A program made the position numbers and the translations under genes. Shown one piece after another: positions 41,606-49,321 of a stretch of 64,000 bases of DNA. Each line of letters begins with the position of its first letter. The first letter of the stretch is position 1. The stretch is from NCBI RefSeq assembly GCF_045062605.1, contig NZ_JBJGDW010000013.1, forward strand, positions 13,757 through 77,756, given 5' to 3'. The DNA comes from Deinococcus sp045062605. GTDB lineage: Bacteria > Deinococcota > Deinococci > Deinococcales > Deinococcaceae. The notes beneath the pieces were generated by a model. That model had not been told where the DNA came from. It saw nothing but the letters and a program-made list of their open reading frames with translations, and ran no database searches.

Positions 41606-42058
41606 CTAGCGTTGCAGACGCATTTCAAGGTACTTGTTGGTGAAGCCCAGCCGCTCATAGAGCTTCCTGGCCGGGTTGTGAGGCTCGACGTGCAGGGCCA
41701 CGCTGCCCTCCACATTCGCCAGCACGTTTTCCATCAGTTGTTTGCCCAGGCCACGCCCGCGCGTCTTGCCGTGGACGGCGATGTAGACCAGGATATTTTC
41801 GGGGATGAAGCCGCCCATGCCGGTGCGGTTGGTGATCACCGCGCCCAGCAGCTCGCCGTCTTCCTCGGCGTAGGTGACGCTGCCGCCGCGTGCCTGTGCG
41901 TAGGCGAGGCAAGCCTGGATGTCTTCCAGGGCGTCGCCATACTCGTCCAGATGGGTGTAAAGGAACGCGGCCACGCGCTGGCTGTCTTCGGCGCTGAGAC
42001 GCCCGGCAGCATCCGGCCCCAGCAGATAATTTTTGATGTTCAGGGTTTGAATGGTCAT
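41606..42058 (-). CDS. GNAT N-acetyltransferase paired with the racemase
   Basis: 150 residues. VTYAEEDGELLGAVITNRTG, then NILVYIAVHGKTRGRGLGKQ (acetyl-CoA P-loop) and LHVEPHNPARKLYERLGFTN give the GNAT fold. AGGAGGGG sits shortly before the ATG. Only 12 bases separate it from the racemase gene downstream, so they form an operon. A shared amino-acid substrate is likely but unproven. Confidence 0.86.
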   Translation of the reverse strand: MTIQTLNIKNYLLGPDAAGRLSAEDSQRVAAFLYTHLDEYGDALEDIQACLAYAQARGGSVTYAEEDGELLGAVITNRTGMGGFIPENILVYIAVHGKTRGRGLGKQLMENVLANVEGSVALHVEPHNPARKLYERLGFTNKYLEMRLQR

Positions 42059-42234
42059 TCTTCCCCTCCTCTTTGCCCAAAGGTAAGGGCAGATGTGTCA
42101 TGGCCGCTTCAAATTGGGTCTGGAGGCGGCAGCTCAGGGAACGGCAGAACAAAAAGCCGCCCCACAGCAACAGAGCAGTTTAACGCATGGCGGCGCGACG
42201 GTTTGGAAGGTGGGGCACGGCGGAAGCCGGAGAG

Positions 42235-42471
42235 CTAATCGCGCCGATCTGGTTCGAGTCGGACAACCCACTTGCCCACGAGAAAGACTACCCAGAGGCA
42301 AATTGCGAGGCCAGAGTCGAAACCGCCACCGAAAAATCGGTTGATCAGCCAGGAAAAGGCGAGAACCAGAGCCAGTGCAGGCAACGCACGAATCAGATAG
42401 CGGCGGAAACGTGGACTCGTGATCGAACTATCCGCCCGCCCATGCAGATGCAACGTGACGCTATCCACCAC
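42235..42471 (-). CDS. 78-residue membrane protein downstream of the DUF3293 gene
   Basis: It starts at GTG 42471, two bases after the DUF3293 stop (GTG 42468 is an alternative). There are two probable helices: YLIRALPALALVLAFSWLIN and LAICLWVVFLVGKWVVRL. The N-terminus carries HGRADSSITSPRFRRY. No family is recognised. Tight spacing supports co-transcription and a real gene. Confidence 0.6.
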   Translation of the reverse strand: MVDSVTLHLHGRADSSITSPRFRRYLIRALPALALVLAFSWLINRFFGGGFDSGLAICLWVVFLVGKWVVRLEPDRRD

Positions 42472-42473
42472 AT

Positions 42474-42899
42474 TCAGACTTCCAAAAGCTGCGCCCAGAA
42501 GCGTTCCACACGCATCCTGTCCGACTCCAGCCAGACCAGGGCCACCCGCTGCCCAGCGCCGTAAATGACGGCAGCCTGAGCGAAATGCCGCCCCAGTTCT
42601 GCTGCCTGCCTCAAGCTCAGACCGGGCAGAATCACGGACGGCTCGGCCCACTCGCCCTCGCCGTTGACGCCGGGGAAATGTGGGCGCGAGGCGATCAGGG
42701 CCAGCAATTCGCGTTCGGCCCGCAGGTTGTCGGCTTTCGGCTGCTGCTGTCCGTCTGGATTCCAGGCCGTGACGATTGTCCACGTTCCAGCAGCCCACAA
42801 CAGCGCGGCGGGTCCGGGACCAGCGCGTTCAGGAGCGAGGCGAAAACGTTCGCCCGGCGTGCCGTAGCTGGCCGACAGGAAGGCGGCGCGCTGTTCCAT
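42474..42899 (-). CDS. DUF3293 family protein
   Basis: 141 residues. The segment WTIVTAWNPDGQQQPKADNL followed by LLALIASR and WAEPSVILPGLSLRQAAELG matches the DUF3293 pattern (TAWNP-G, then EPS with A--L---F-QA). The function is unknown. It could start at GTG 42902. It lies directly upstream of the 78-residue membrane protein gene. Confidence 0.7.
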   Translation of the reverse strand: MEQRAAFLSASYGTPGERFRLAPERAGPGPAALLWAAGTWTIVTAWNPDGQQQPKADNLRAERELLALIASRPHFPGVNGEGEWAEPSVILPGLSLRQAAELGRHFAQAAVIYGAGQRVALVWLESDRMRVERFWAQLLEV

Positions 42900-42921
42900 C
42901 ACTTCCGATTAACGGCCCGCG

Positions 42922-43299
42922 CTACCGATTCACGATGGCCGACGTGTTCAGGATCACGCCCTGGCGAAAGCGCATGACGATGCTGACCTTCTGGCCCGGC
43001 TTGAAACTGCCGCCCAGCACCACGCGGTAGCCCGAGCTGCCGCTGAGGATCAGGCTGCCGGTGATCGGCACGGACTTGACCACCTCGCAGCGGGGCGAGC
43101 ATTTCATCAGTCGGGCGCGGCCCAGGCTGCTCCAGACGCCCAGCACCTCATCTGATCCTGACACGCCGATGCGCCCCGTCAGGACCGCGCCGCCGTAACT
43201 GGGCATCAATTTCAGATCTGCGCTCAGGCCCGGAGGATTCTGGGCCACCGCGCCGGACGCGAGGAAAAGGGCCGCCAACGCCAGCGCTTTCAGTCTCAT
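42922..43299 (-). CDS. Secreted protein resembling a PCuAC-type domain
   Basis: 125 residues with a signal peptide (LKALALAALFLASGAVAQ). The mature part has an ARLMKCSPRCEVVKSVPI core and ends VVLGGSFKPGQKVSIVMRF, QGVILNTSAIV. This follows the strand order of copper chaperone PCuAC domains (PGG, G--V-----F--G). The copper-binding His/Met pattern of that family is not evident, and a CxxxC pair is present instead. Its ATG overlaps the truD stop (ATGA). The call is a fold-level guess, and an unrelated secreted beta protein is the alternative. Confidence 0.5.
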   Translation of the reverse strand: MRLKALALAALFLASGAVAQNPPGLSADLKLMPSYGGAVLTGRIGVSGSDEVLGVWSSLGRARLMKCSPRCEVVKSVPITGSLILSGSSGYRVVLGGSFKPGQKVSIVMRFRQGVILNTSAIVNR

Positions 43300-44387
43300 T
43301 CCTGACCGCCCGCTGCACCGTCATCAGATTCAGAGCCATCAGTTTCCGCGTCGTCCGGCCCGGCGCTGTCCACCTCGGTCTTCATCACCTCGCGCAGCAC
43401 GCTGGTGGCGAAACTGCCCTTGGGCAGGGTGAAGGACAGCGTGTAGCCGTCCTCCTGCGGGGTGACGCTGGCCTCTTCGGGGAACACGCGGGTCAGGCGG
43501 CGATCCCCACGCCGGGAGGCGAACACGCCCGGCGTCAGATCAAAGAGGGTCAGTGCCTCGGCTTCCAGAGCGCCAGCGTCCAGCGTCAGCGGTTTGGTCT
43601 TCTTGCCGAACAGCGTGCCAGTGGCGCTGACCTCGCCGCGTTCGGCGCGGGGCGACTCGGCAGCGGCGTCCTCGACCAGAAAGACCCCGCCCGTGTCGTG
43701 CTTCTTTGCCATATCGCCTGCCAGCAGCGAGGCGAACAGACCGCGTTCCAGACGCAGGCTGAGAGAAGCGTTGAACACTGCACTCTGCACGCTGGAGATC
43801 AGGAAGCGGCGCACGCGCGGGTCCCGCAGGCGCGATTCGCCGCGCAGCACGCGGAGGCCCTCCTCGGCATTCAGGCCGCCCAGGCCGAAGCGTTGGGGGC
43901 CAAAGTAATTGGGCACGCCCCCCGCACTGAGCAGATTCAGGACGGCTTCGGCCTCGGCTGCGCCGCCTGCCGCGTCCCGCACGCGCACCACGAAACGGTT
44001 GCCGCGCAGGTGGCCCATGCCCAGCTTGTTGCCGTGGCGGGTGGTGTCCAGAATCCGCACGCCGTCCAGCGCAAATTCGCCCAGACGGCGCTCGTACTTG
44101 GCCGGAACGCTGAGCCATTGTGTGGTCACCGCATGCCGGTCTTTCAGGCCCGCCACGCCAACGTCGCGGTCACGCACGCCCACCTGGGCGCTCAGTTCGC
44201 GCAGGACATGGGCGGTGGTGTGCCCGGTCTTCTCGACATGCAGATACAGGTGATCGCCTTCGCCCGAAAGCGGATACGCACCCACTTCCTCTACCCGGAA
44301 ATCCTGGGCTTCAGCGCGCAGCGTTCCGCCCGTTCCTGCCGATTCCGTCAGCGCCCGCAGGGCTGCCCATTCAAACACCAGACTCAC
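43296..44387 (-). CDS. truD: tRNA pseudouridine(13) synthase
   Basis: 363 residues. It has the catalytic aspartate motif VGVAGLKDRHAVTTQWLSVP (GLKDRHA), the N-terminal FRVEEVGAYPLSGEGDHLYL with HVEKTGHTTAHVLREL, and the TruD-specific NYFGPQRFGLGG. The C-terminal tail is acidic (EVDSAGPDDAETDGSESDDG). The start is GTG 44387, with a TAGGCT box nine bases upstream. It overlaps the secreted-protein gene downstream. Confidence 0.94.
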   Translation of the reverse strand: MSLVFEWAALRALTESAGTGGTLRAEAQDFRVEEVGAYPLSGEGDHLYLHVEKTGHTTAHVLRELSAQVGVRDRDVGVAGLKDRHAVTTQWLSVPAKYERRLGEFALDGVRILDTTRHGNKLGMGHLRGNRFVVRVRDAAGGAAEAEAVLNLLSAGGVPNYFGPQRFGLGGLNAEEGLRVLRGESRLRDPRVRRFLISSVQSAVFNASLSLRLERGLFASLLAGDMAKKHDTGGVFLVEDAAAESPRAERGEVSATGTLFGKKTKPLTLDAGALEAEALTLFDLTPGVFASRRGDRRLTRVFPEEASVTPQEDGYTLSFTLPKGSFATSVLREVMKTEVDSAGPDDAETDGSESDDGAAGGQE

Positions 44388-44456
44388 GATTGCAGCAGCC
44401 TATCCCGGCTTCCTGCGGCGGGCGTGAGAGGGCGAGGCGAGGCGGGCCTCTGGCTC

Positions 44457-44594
44457 ACACGGATTCCGTCTTATTTCGTGCAGAAATCGGGACAGCGCCG
44501 ATTCCTGCACTCCATGCCCGGAACCCGTTTTTCTCCCACTCACTCCGTTCGGATTTCCAGGTGTTTTCCAACACCTTTCAATCAGAGTCCGTAT
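44457..44594 (+). repeat. Structured MITE-like repeat, copy 3
   Basis: 138 bp in the same orientation as copy 1. Hairpins are AGGTGTT/AACACCT (changed at both arms relative to copy 1) and GTGCAG-type/CTGCAC. The right end forms the A of the TGA of the membrane protein gene at 44594. Confidence 0.9.
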
Positions 44595-45445
44595 CAGTTC
44601 AGGACGCGCCCATCGGCCCGGCCCAGCGGAGTCCAGTCGGCGCGGAACAGGTGGGCCTCCTGCGCCTTATCCGGGCCGTACCACACGCGCACGCCGCTAT
44701 CACGCTCACCCACGGGCAGCAGCGCCTCCTGCCCGGCCCGCAGTTCGGACAGCACCTCGCCGTCGGGGCCGCGCACCCGGTACCACGCGTTGATTCCGGC
44801 GGGGGACCAGCCTGCCAGCCGCACTGGACGTTTGGAAATGTTCTTCAGGTGCGCGCCCTGCTCGCTGAGGGTCACGCTCAGGTCCGGCCATTCCGGGGTG
44901 ACGGTGCGGTGCCAGCGGGTCTGGAAATTCAGCGAGGGGCGGGTCTTGGCGGCTGCGCCTTTCGCCGGATACAGGACCACGCCCAGCAGTCCCGCCATGC
45001 CCGCCAGCAGCGCGCACAGGGCCGCCACAAAGGCCACCGGCTCGGGACGCTGATTCTGGAGAATGCCGAAGGCCAGCGCCGCGCCGATCAGAACGGACAC
45101 CAGCGGCCACGCGGGAGAGGGACGGGCGGAAACGCGGCGGTACGGCAGCGGCCAGTATTCGGCCAGCAGCAACGCCGCCGCACCCAGCCCGAACAGTGCG
45201 GGCACGTCCAGCGTGGGCGTCAGCAGCAGTAGTGCCAGCCCCGGCACGGCCCACCACGCCACGCGCGGCAGATAGCCCAGCCGGGCCTCGCGCGCCGTTC
45301 GCAGCAGCCATTGCAGCGCGATCAGACCGATCACCAGGGCGTACAGACCGCTCACCTCGGTCAGTGGGGTCAGCTCCAGCAACGAGCTAAAGCTGCCCAC
45401 ACTCAAGTCGCCCAGTCCGGCCCGTAAAACCTCCAGCTCTCGCAC
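44594..45445 (-). CDS. Hypothetical membrane protein with soluble C-terminal domain
   Basis: 283 residues from GTG 45445, chosen because AGGAGG lies six bases upstream. A start at 45460 would place that Shine-Dalgarno inside the gene. There are five or six membrane helices in the first 165 residues (LYALVIGLIALQWLLRTA, VAWWAVPGLALLLLTPT, VALLAGMAGLLG-type stretches). Then follows a soluble beta-type domain (TVTPEWPDLSVTLSEQG, INAWYRVRGPDGEVLSELRA). No family is recognised. The TGA touches repeat copy 3. Confidence 0.72.
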   Translation of the reverse strand: MRELEVLRAGLGDLSVGSFSSLLELTPLTEVSGLYALVIGLIALQWLLRTAREARLGYLPRVAWWAVPGLALLLLTPTLDVPALFGLGAAALLLAEYWPLPYRRVSARPSPAWPLVSVLIGAALAFGILQNQRPEPVAFVAALCALLAGMAGLLGVVLYPAKGAAAKTRPSLNFQTRWHRTVTPEWPDLSVTLSEQGAHLKNISKRPVRLAGWSPAGINAWYRVRGPDGEVLSELRAGQEALLPVGERDSGVRVWYGPDKAQEAHLFRADWTPLGRADGRVLN

Positions 45446-45610
45446 GTCCACCCTCCTCATGGGCGGCCCAGCAGTGGACAATCCAGCGCCGCTCCAGCCC
45501 GGTCCAAAGTAAACCCCGAGGGGCAAGCCGAATGGAAGATAGGGACAGAAGGGCTGCGGCGTCCGCCCGGTTCTGTGTAGTCCAGCGGCAGGTTGCCCGT
45601 CAGCAAACTG

Positions 45611-46486
45611 CTACAGGTGGGGATCGTCTTTCTTGTGTCGCCCCAGCCGGGCCGCGAACCCACCCGTTCCCCTGGCCTGCGGCTGGGCCAGCGCAGCGGC
45701 GTCCATGACCACTGCTGTGCGCGGCGTCGTCTGCTCCGGCGGCACGGACGGGCTTGCGGCGGGGATCTGTGCGGGGGCGGGATGGGATGCACTGGGCTGA
45801 GCGGGTGTGGACGACGCGGTTGTGGGCTGTGTGGTTGTGGACTGGGCGGCCAATGACTGGGCCAGGGGTGACAGCACCGGGGCCACCACGCCCGGCTGAC
45901 CGTGGCGCTCGATCTCGAAGGCCAGGTGGCCGATCTCGCCTTTCAGAATGCCTTCCCAGGCGGTCTTGACGGCGTTCAGGCTTCCGGGCATGGCAAAGAT
46001 CGCCGAACCCCGGCACAGCCCGCCCAACGCCCGCGACAGCATGGCCGCGCCGCCCACCTCGCGGTAGCTGAGCATGCGGAACAGCTCGCCAAAGCCGGGG
46101 ATAGGCTTGGTGATCATCGACTCCACCACCGGCACGGTCACGTCGCGCCCGGTCAGGCCCGTGCCGCCGGTGGTCAGTACCACTGTCGCCTCACGCAGGA
46201 ACTGGACCAGGGCGGTGCGGATGTCCAGGGCGTCGTCCCGGACCACCCGGTAATGCGCCACGGTGTGTCCCGCAGCCTTCAATTCGGCCAGCAGGTACTG
46301 ACCGCTGGTGTCCGTCTCAGGCATGCGTGTGTCGCTGATGGTCAGCACCGCCATCTTGACACTCTGCGGCGCGGCGGCGCGGTGTTGCTGAGACGAGAGT
46401 TGTTTGGAAAGGGCGGATGAGCTGCCACCCGCTGCGGCATGGCCAGAGGGGCTGGGCGGTCCAGGGGGGCGGGAAGCGTCCGTCAT
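45611..46486 (-). CDS. moaB: Molybdenum cofactor biosynthesis protein MoaB with low-complexity tail
   Basis: 291 residues. The MoaB/MogA core (about residues 43-205) has KMAVLTISDTRMPETDTSGQ, VLTTGGTGLTGRDVTVPVVE, GFGELFRMLSYREVGGAAML and IFAMPGSLNAVKTAWEGIL. It binds molybdopterin and helps adenylate it. The protein is about 120 residues longer than usual. The N-terminus is Ser/Pro-rich, and the C-terminus (about 205-291) is a Thr/Pro/Ala/Gln tract (QSTTTQPTTASSTPAQPSAS). This tract may be a disordered linker or a sign of expanding repeats. The -10 box TATCGT is six bases upstream. Confidence 0.88.
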   Translation of the reverse strand: MTDASRPPGPPSPSGHAAAGGSSSALSKQLSSQQHRAAAPQSVKMAVLTISDTRMPETDTSGQYLLAELKAAGHTVAHYRVVRDDALDIRTALVQFLREATVVLTTGGTGLTGRDVTVPVVESMITKPIPGFGELFRMLSYREVGGAAMLSRALGGLCRGSAIFAMPGSLNAVKTAWEGILKGEIGHLAFEIERHGQPGVVAPVLSPLAQSLAAQSTTTQPTTASSTPAQPSASHPAPAQIPAASPSVPPEQTTPRTAVVMDAAALAQPQARGTGGFAARLGRHKKDDPHL

Positions 46487-46492
46487 GGGGTC

Positions 46493-46498
46493 ACGATA
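46493..46498 (-). promoter_or_regulatory. Leaderless -10 box of moaB
   Basis: TATCGT on the minus strand, 6 bases before the ATG at 46486. Confidence 0.5.
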
Positions 46499-46552
46499 CC
46501 GCCCAGGCCAAGGGCGGTGTCAGTCCCATGCCGGGGGTGGCGCGACGGCTTT

Positions 46553-46597
46553 TTCCACACTTCCCATTTCCACACTTCCCATTTCCACACGTCCCGT
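46553..46597. repeat. 15-bp tandem repeat, three units
   Basis: TTCCACACTTCCCAT occurs twice exactly and a third time with two changes, between the dciA stop and the moaB promoter. Confidence 0.9.
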
Positions 46598-46614
46598 ATC
46601 TATGCCCCCTGCCC

Positions 46615-47502
46615 TCAGCGGCCCGCGTTTAGCACATTGCGCGCCCGCTCCGGCAGCAGGGCGCGGTCCGAGCGCTTCAGGTCCGCACGCGGCCGGCGCA
46701 GGGACAGCGAGAGGTACATGGCCGCCTGCTGGGACAGGAACTCGCGGTAGCCGTCTTCCTGGCCGCTGCGGACGCATTCCAGGGCCAGCAGTTCCAGTTG
46801 TTCTTCCAGCCGCGCCAGCGCCAGATAGCGGGCCGCGTTCGCGCCGCTGTCACCCAGGGTTCCCAGAAAGGCCAGAAGCTGCTCGGGCTGCTGCATCAGC
46901 ACCTTGGCCGCGCGGCGCACGTTGGGATCGTCCAGGGTCAGGGTGCAGGCACGGCAGGGCTGCTCCTGGCTGGCCTCGCCGCAGACCGGGCAGGGCCGCC
47001 AGCCCTGTTCCTCACGCCACTTGCGCGAGCGGGTGATCGCCTCGGCGGCGCGCAGGGCGGCGGGGCGCAGGTCCTCGCCGACGTCCTGCACCAGTTCGCG
47101 GGCGCGGGCGCGGTCCGGGGCAGGCAGCGGCGATGGCGCGGGGGCCATCACCGGCTGGCGCACGCTGCCCACGCTAAATCGGATGTCGCTTAGCGGCGCG
47201 TCGGGCAGCAGGGCGTTCAGGGCCTTCAAGAAGTGATGGCGCTGCATACTCAGGTGATGGGCGGCGGCGCTGTCGCGCACGTCCACGAACAGCACGCTGC
47301 CCTGCTGGGTGCGGGGCCGCGTAATACGCGCGATCTCCGGTCCCACCGCCCCCGGCCACGCCAGAATGGCCCGCGCCCGCCCGACACCCTTGGCGATGCG
47401 TGCCGTGCCCAGCGTCGCGCCCATCAGTTCGCCAATCCCGCGTGGCCCGCTCAGGCGGCGGCCCCGGTTGTTGCGGCCCGCGTTGTAACGGTCCCACGCC
47501 AT
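46615..47502 (-). CDS. dciA: DciA-type (DUF721) helicase loader/operator with added zinc module
   Basis: 295 residues. The N-terminal 110 residues have the DUF721 pattern: GIGELMGATLGTARIAKGVG, AWPGAVGPEIARITRPRTQQ and LFVDVRDSAAAHHLSMQRHH. DUF721 proteins (DciA) recruit or operate the replicative helicase DnaB and typically lie beside recF. The C-terminal half is an extension with a CPVCG ... CRAC zinc ribbon (about residues 174-190) and a helical tail. The ATG overlaps the recF TGA (TGATG). The domain call is good, and the role of the extension is unknown. Confidence 0.82.
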   Translation of the reverse strand: MAWDRYNAGRNNRGRRLSGPRGIGELMGATLGTARIAKGVGRARAILAWPGAVGPEIARITRPRTQQGSVLFVDVRDSAAAHHLSMQRHHFLKALNALLPDAPLSDIRFSVGSVRQPVMAPAPSPLPAPDRARARELVQDVGEDLRPAALRAAEAITRSRKWREEQGWRPCPVCGEASQEQPCRACTLTLDDPNVRRAAKVLMQQPEQLLAFLGTLGDSGANAARYLALARLEEQLELLALECVRSGQEDGYREFLSQQAAMYLSLSLRRPRADLKRSDRALLPERARNVLNAGR

Positions 47503-48575
47503 CAGCGCACCTCCTCCAGTTCCGTGGCTCGCGGCACATCCACCGGCGTAAAGCGCCCCGACTGCGCCCAGAACTGCGCCGACGCGCCGGGCGGGCGTTC
47601 GGTGCCGGTCACGATGGCCTGCGGCACCCCCGCCGCCAGTTCCAGCAGGAAGGTGCGGCGTCCGGGGTCCAACTCGGCGCTGAAATCGTCGATCAGCAGA
47701 ATAGGCTGCTCGCCAAAGCGTTCGGCCAGCAGCTCCAGCTCGGCGCGGCGTAAGGCCAGAGCAACGGTGCGCCCCTCGCCCCGGCTGGCGTATTCACTGG
47801 CCGAGAATCCGCCCAGGGTCAGCACCAGATCGTCGCGGTGCGGCCCAGAGACGGTGGAGCCGCGCGCCAGTTCCTCGGCCCGTCTGGAGGTCAGATCGTG
47901 GGCATAGGTTTCGGGCGTCGTCGTTTCCAGCAGCGTCAGCGTGAGGGTCTTGCGGCTGCCCAGCGCGGCGTTGGCATCGGTGGCCAGTTCACCCAGCCGG
48001 GTCAGGGCGCGGCGGCGAAAGGTGATGATCTCTGTGCCCAGCTTGACCAGGGCGTCGTCCCACACCGACATGGCCCACTGTTCGCCGCCTTTCAGGGCCG
48101 CGTTACGCTGCGAAACTGTGCGTTCGTAGCGGCCCAGTTGCTGGCCGTAGCGGGCGCTCAGGCGCGACAGCAGCGAGTCCAGATAGGCGCGGCGTAAGGA
48201 CGGCGAACCGAAGACCAATTCGGAGTCCTCCGGGCGAATCCACACGGCGCTGCCACGGGGCAAGTCGCCTGCGCGCACGCGCACGCCGTCCACCTTGAGC
48301 TGCCGCCGCCCACGCCCCAGCCCCACCTCCTGCACGCTCAGGCTGCCCCCCGATTCCAGATCGGCGCGCACATACGCCTCGCTCTCGCCGGACTGCACCA
48401 GTTGTTCCAGGCGGCCCACGTCGGTCTGCCCGGTCAGCGCCAGATAAATGGCCTCCAGCAGGTTGGTCTTGCCCGCTCCGTTCTCGCCGTACACGCCCGT
48501 CACGCCCCCACCGAAGCGCAGCGTACACGGCGCGAGGTTGCGGTAATTCAAAGTTGAGAGGGACTCCAGACGCAC
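47502..48575 (-). CDS. recF: DNA repair and recombination protein RecF
   Basis: 357-residue SMC-like ATPase acting with RecO and RecR in gap repair. It has LESLSTLNYRNLAPCTLRF, Walker A GVYGENGAGKTNLLEAIYLA, the signature EYASRGEGRTVALALRRAEL and Walker B LLIDDFSAELDPGRRTFLL. It is near-identical in pattern to D. radiodurans RecF, whose structure is known. The start is GTG 48575 behind TAGAAT. The reading frame extends upstream through repeat copy 4, but those codons are repeat sequence, not protein. Confidence 0.96.
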   Translation of the reverse strand: MRLESLSTLNYRNLAPCTLRFGGGVTGVYGENGAGKTNLLEAIYLALTGQTDVGRLEQLVQSGESEAYVRADLESGGSLSVQEVGLGRGRRQLKVDGVRVRAGDLPRGSAVWIRPEDSELVFGSPSLRRAYLDSLLSRLSARYGQQLGRYERTVSQRNAALKGGEQWAMSVWDDALVKLGTEIITFRRRALTRLGELATDANAALGSRKTLTLTLLETTTPETYAHDLTSRRAEELARGSTVSGPHRDDLVLTLGGFSASEYASRGEGRTVALALRRAELELLAERFGEQPILLIDDFSAELDPGRRTFLLELAAGVPQAIVTGTERPPGASAQFWAQSGRFTPVDVPRATELEEVR

Positions 48576-48582
48576 GCCCCAT

Positions 48583-48588
48583 ATTCTA
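48583..48588 (-). promoter_or_regulatory. Leaderless -10 box of recF-dciA
   Basis: TAGAAT on the minus strand, 7 bases before GTG 48575. Confidence 0.65.
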
Positions 48589-48639
48589 GTCGGGACGGGC
48601 GCGGGGTTCTGTGGGACGGTGCGGGGATGGAAGCAGGTT

Positions 48640-48775
48640 ATACGGATTCCGTCTGTTTCATTAACAAACCGGGAAAGCTCCGGTTTGTTAACTCCACGCC
48701 CGGAACCCGCTCTTTTCCTTCTCGTGTCCGCTCGGATTTCCATCGTTTTGCAAACGATTCAATCGGAGTCCGTAT
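48640..48775 (+). repeat. Structured MITE-like repeat, copy 4
   Basis: 136 bp with both ends well preserved (ATACGGATTCCG and CGGAGTCCGTAT). It shows the cleanest central hairpin (TAACAAACCGG/CCGGTTTGTTA, 11 bp) and ATCGTTT/AAACGAT. It lies between recF and the divergent DoxX gene and touches no stop codon. Confidence 0.92.
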
Positions 48776-48840
48776 TAAAGGTCTGGACGCGGAAGCGAGA
48801 GCCGGCCCCCCACATCACCAGCCTCTAATGTGCGGTTTGT

Positions 48841-48846
48841 TACACT
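48841..48846 (+). promoter_or_regulatory. Leaderless -10 box of the DoxX gene
   Basis: TACACT, 7 bases before the ATG at 48854. Confidence 0.6.
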
Positions 48847-48853
48847 GAATCGC

Positions 48854-49285
48854 ATGCGGCGACAGCCTGAACTTGCCCTGGCCCTGATTCGCGTGGTGGT
48901 GGGGCTGGTGTTCGCATGGCACGGCTTTCACAAGATTTTTGATCTGGGCCTGGGCAACGTGACCGCCAGTTATGGGGCGGCGGGCGTGGCCCTGCCCCTG
49001 CTGTTCGCGCCGCTGGTGGCCGTGCTGGAGTTGGTGGGCGGCCCGCTGCTGATGCTGGGGCTGGGGGCACGCGGGCTGGCCGGGGCGCTGGCGCTGCTGA
49101 CGGCGGGCGTGGCCCTTGCGCCACTGGTGGCCGGACACCTCAGCCTCGCAGAGCTGGAAGTTCCGCTGCTGTTGCTGGCGGGCAGTCTGGCAGTCATGGT
49201 GGGCGGCTCAGGTTCTCCGGCATTGAAGGACCGCAGCGCGGCGGTGTTACCTCCGGCACGCACCCCCGGCAAAAGAAGAGGCTGA
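48854..49285 (+). CDS. DoxX family membrane protein
   Basis: 143 residues with four membrane helices. The N-terminal ALALIRVVVGLVFAWHGFHK and the following ELVGGPLLMLGLGARGLAGA are typical DoxX/SURF4-like membrane motifs. DoxX proteins are linked to redox and thiol stress (for example with SodA in mycobacteria), but the role here is unknown. The tail is basic (PGKRRG). A terminator shared with the convergent lipoprotein gene follows. Confidence 0.86.
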   Translation: MRRQPELALALIRVVVGLVFAWHGFHKIFDLGLGNVTASYGAAGVALPLLFAPLVAVLELVGGPLLMLGLGARGLAGALALLTAGVALAPLVAGHLSLAELEVPLLLLAGSLAVMVGGSGSPALKDRSAAVLPPARTPGKRRG

Positions 49286-49303
49286 CACAAAACAGTCAGC
49301 CTC
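49278..49303. terminator. Bidirectional terminator between the DoxX and PrcB-like genes
   Basis: GAGGCTGAC/GTCAGCCTC, a perfect 9-bp stem with an 8-base loop. On the minus strand it is followed by TTCTTTT. Confidence 0.8.
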
Positions 49304-49321
49304 TCTCTGAAAAATGACGAC

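Noticed and set aside
48576..48743. N-terminal extension of RecF
   Set aside because: These codons translate repeat copy 4. The same peptide pattern (GSGRGV ... TDGIR) appears wherever the repeat lies, so it is not RecF sequence.
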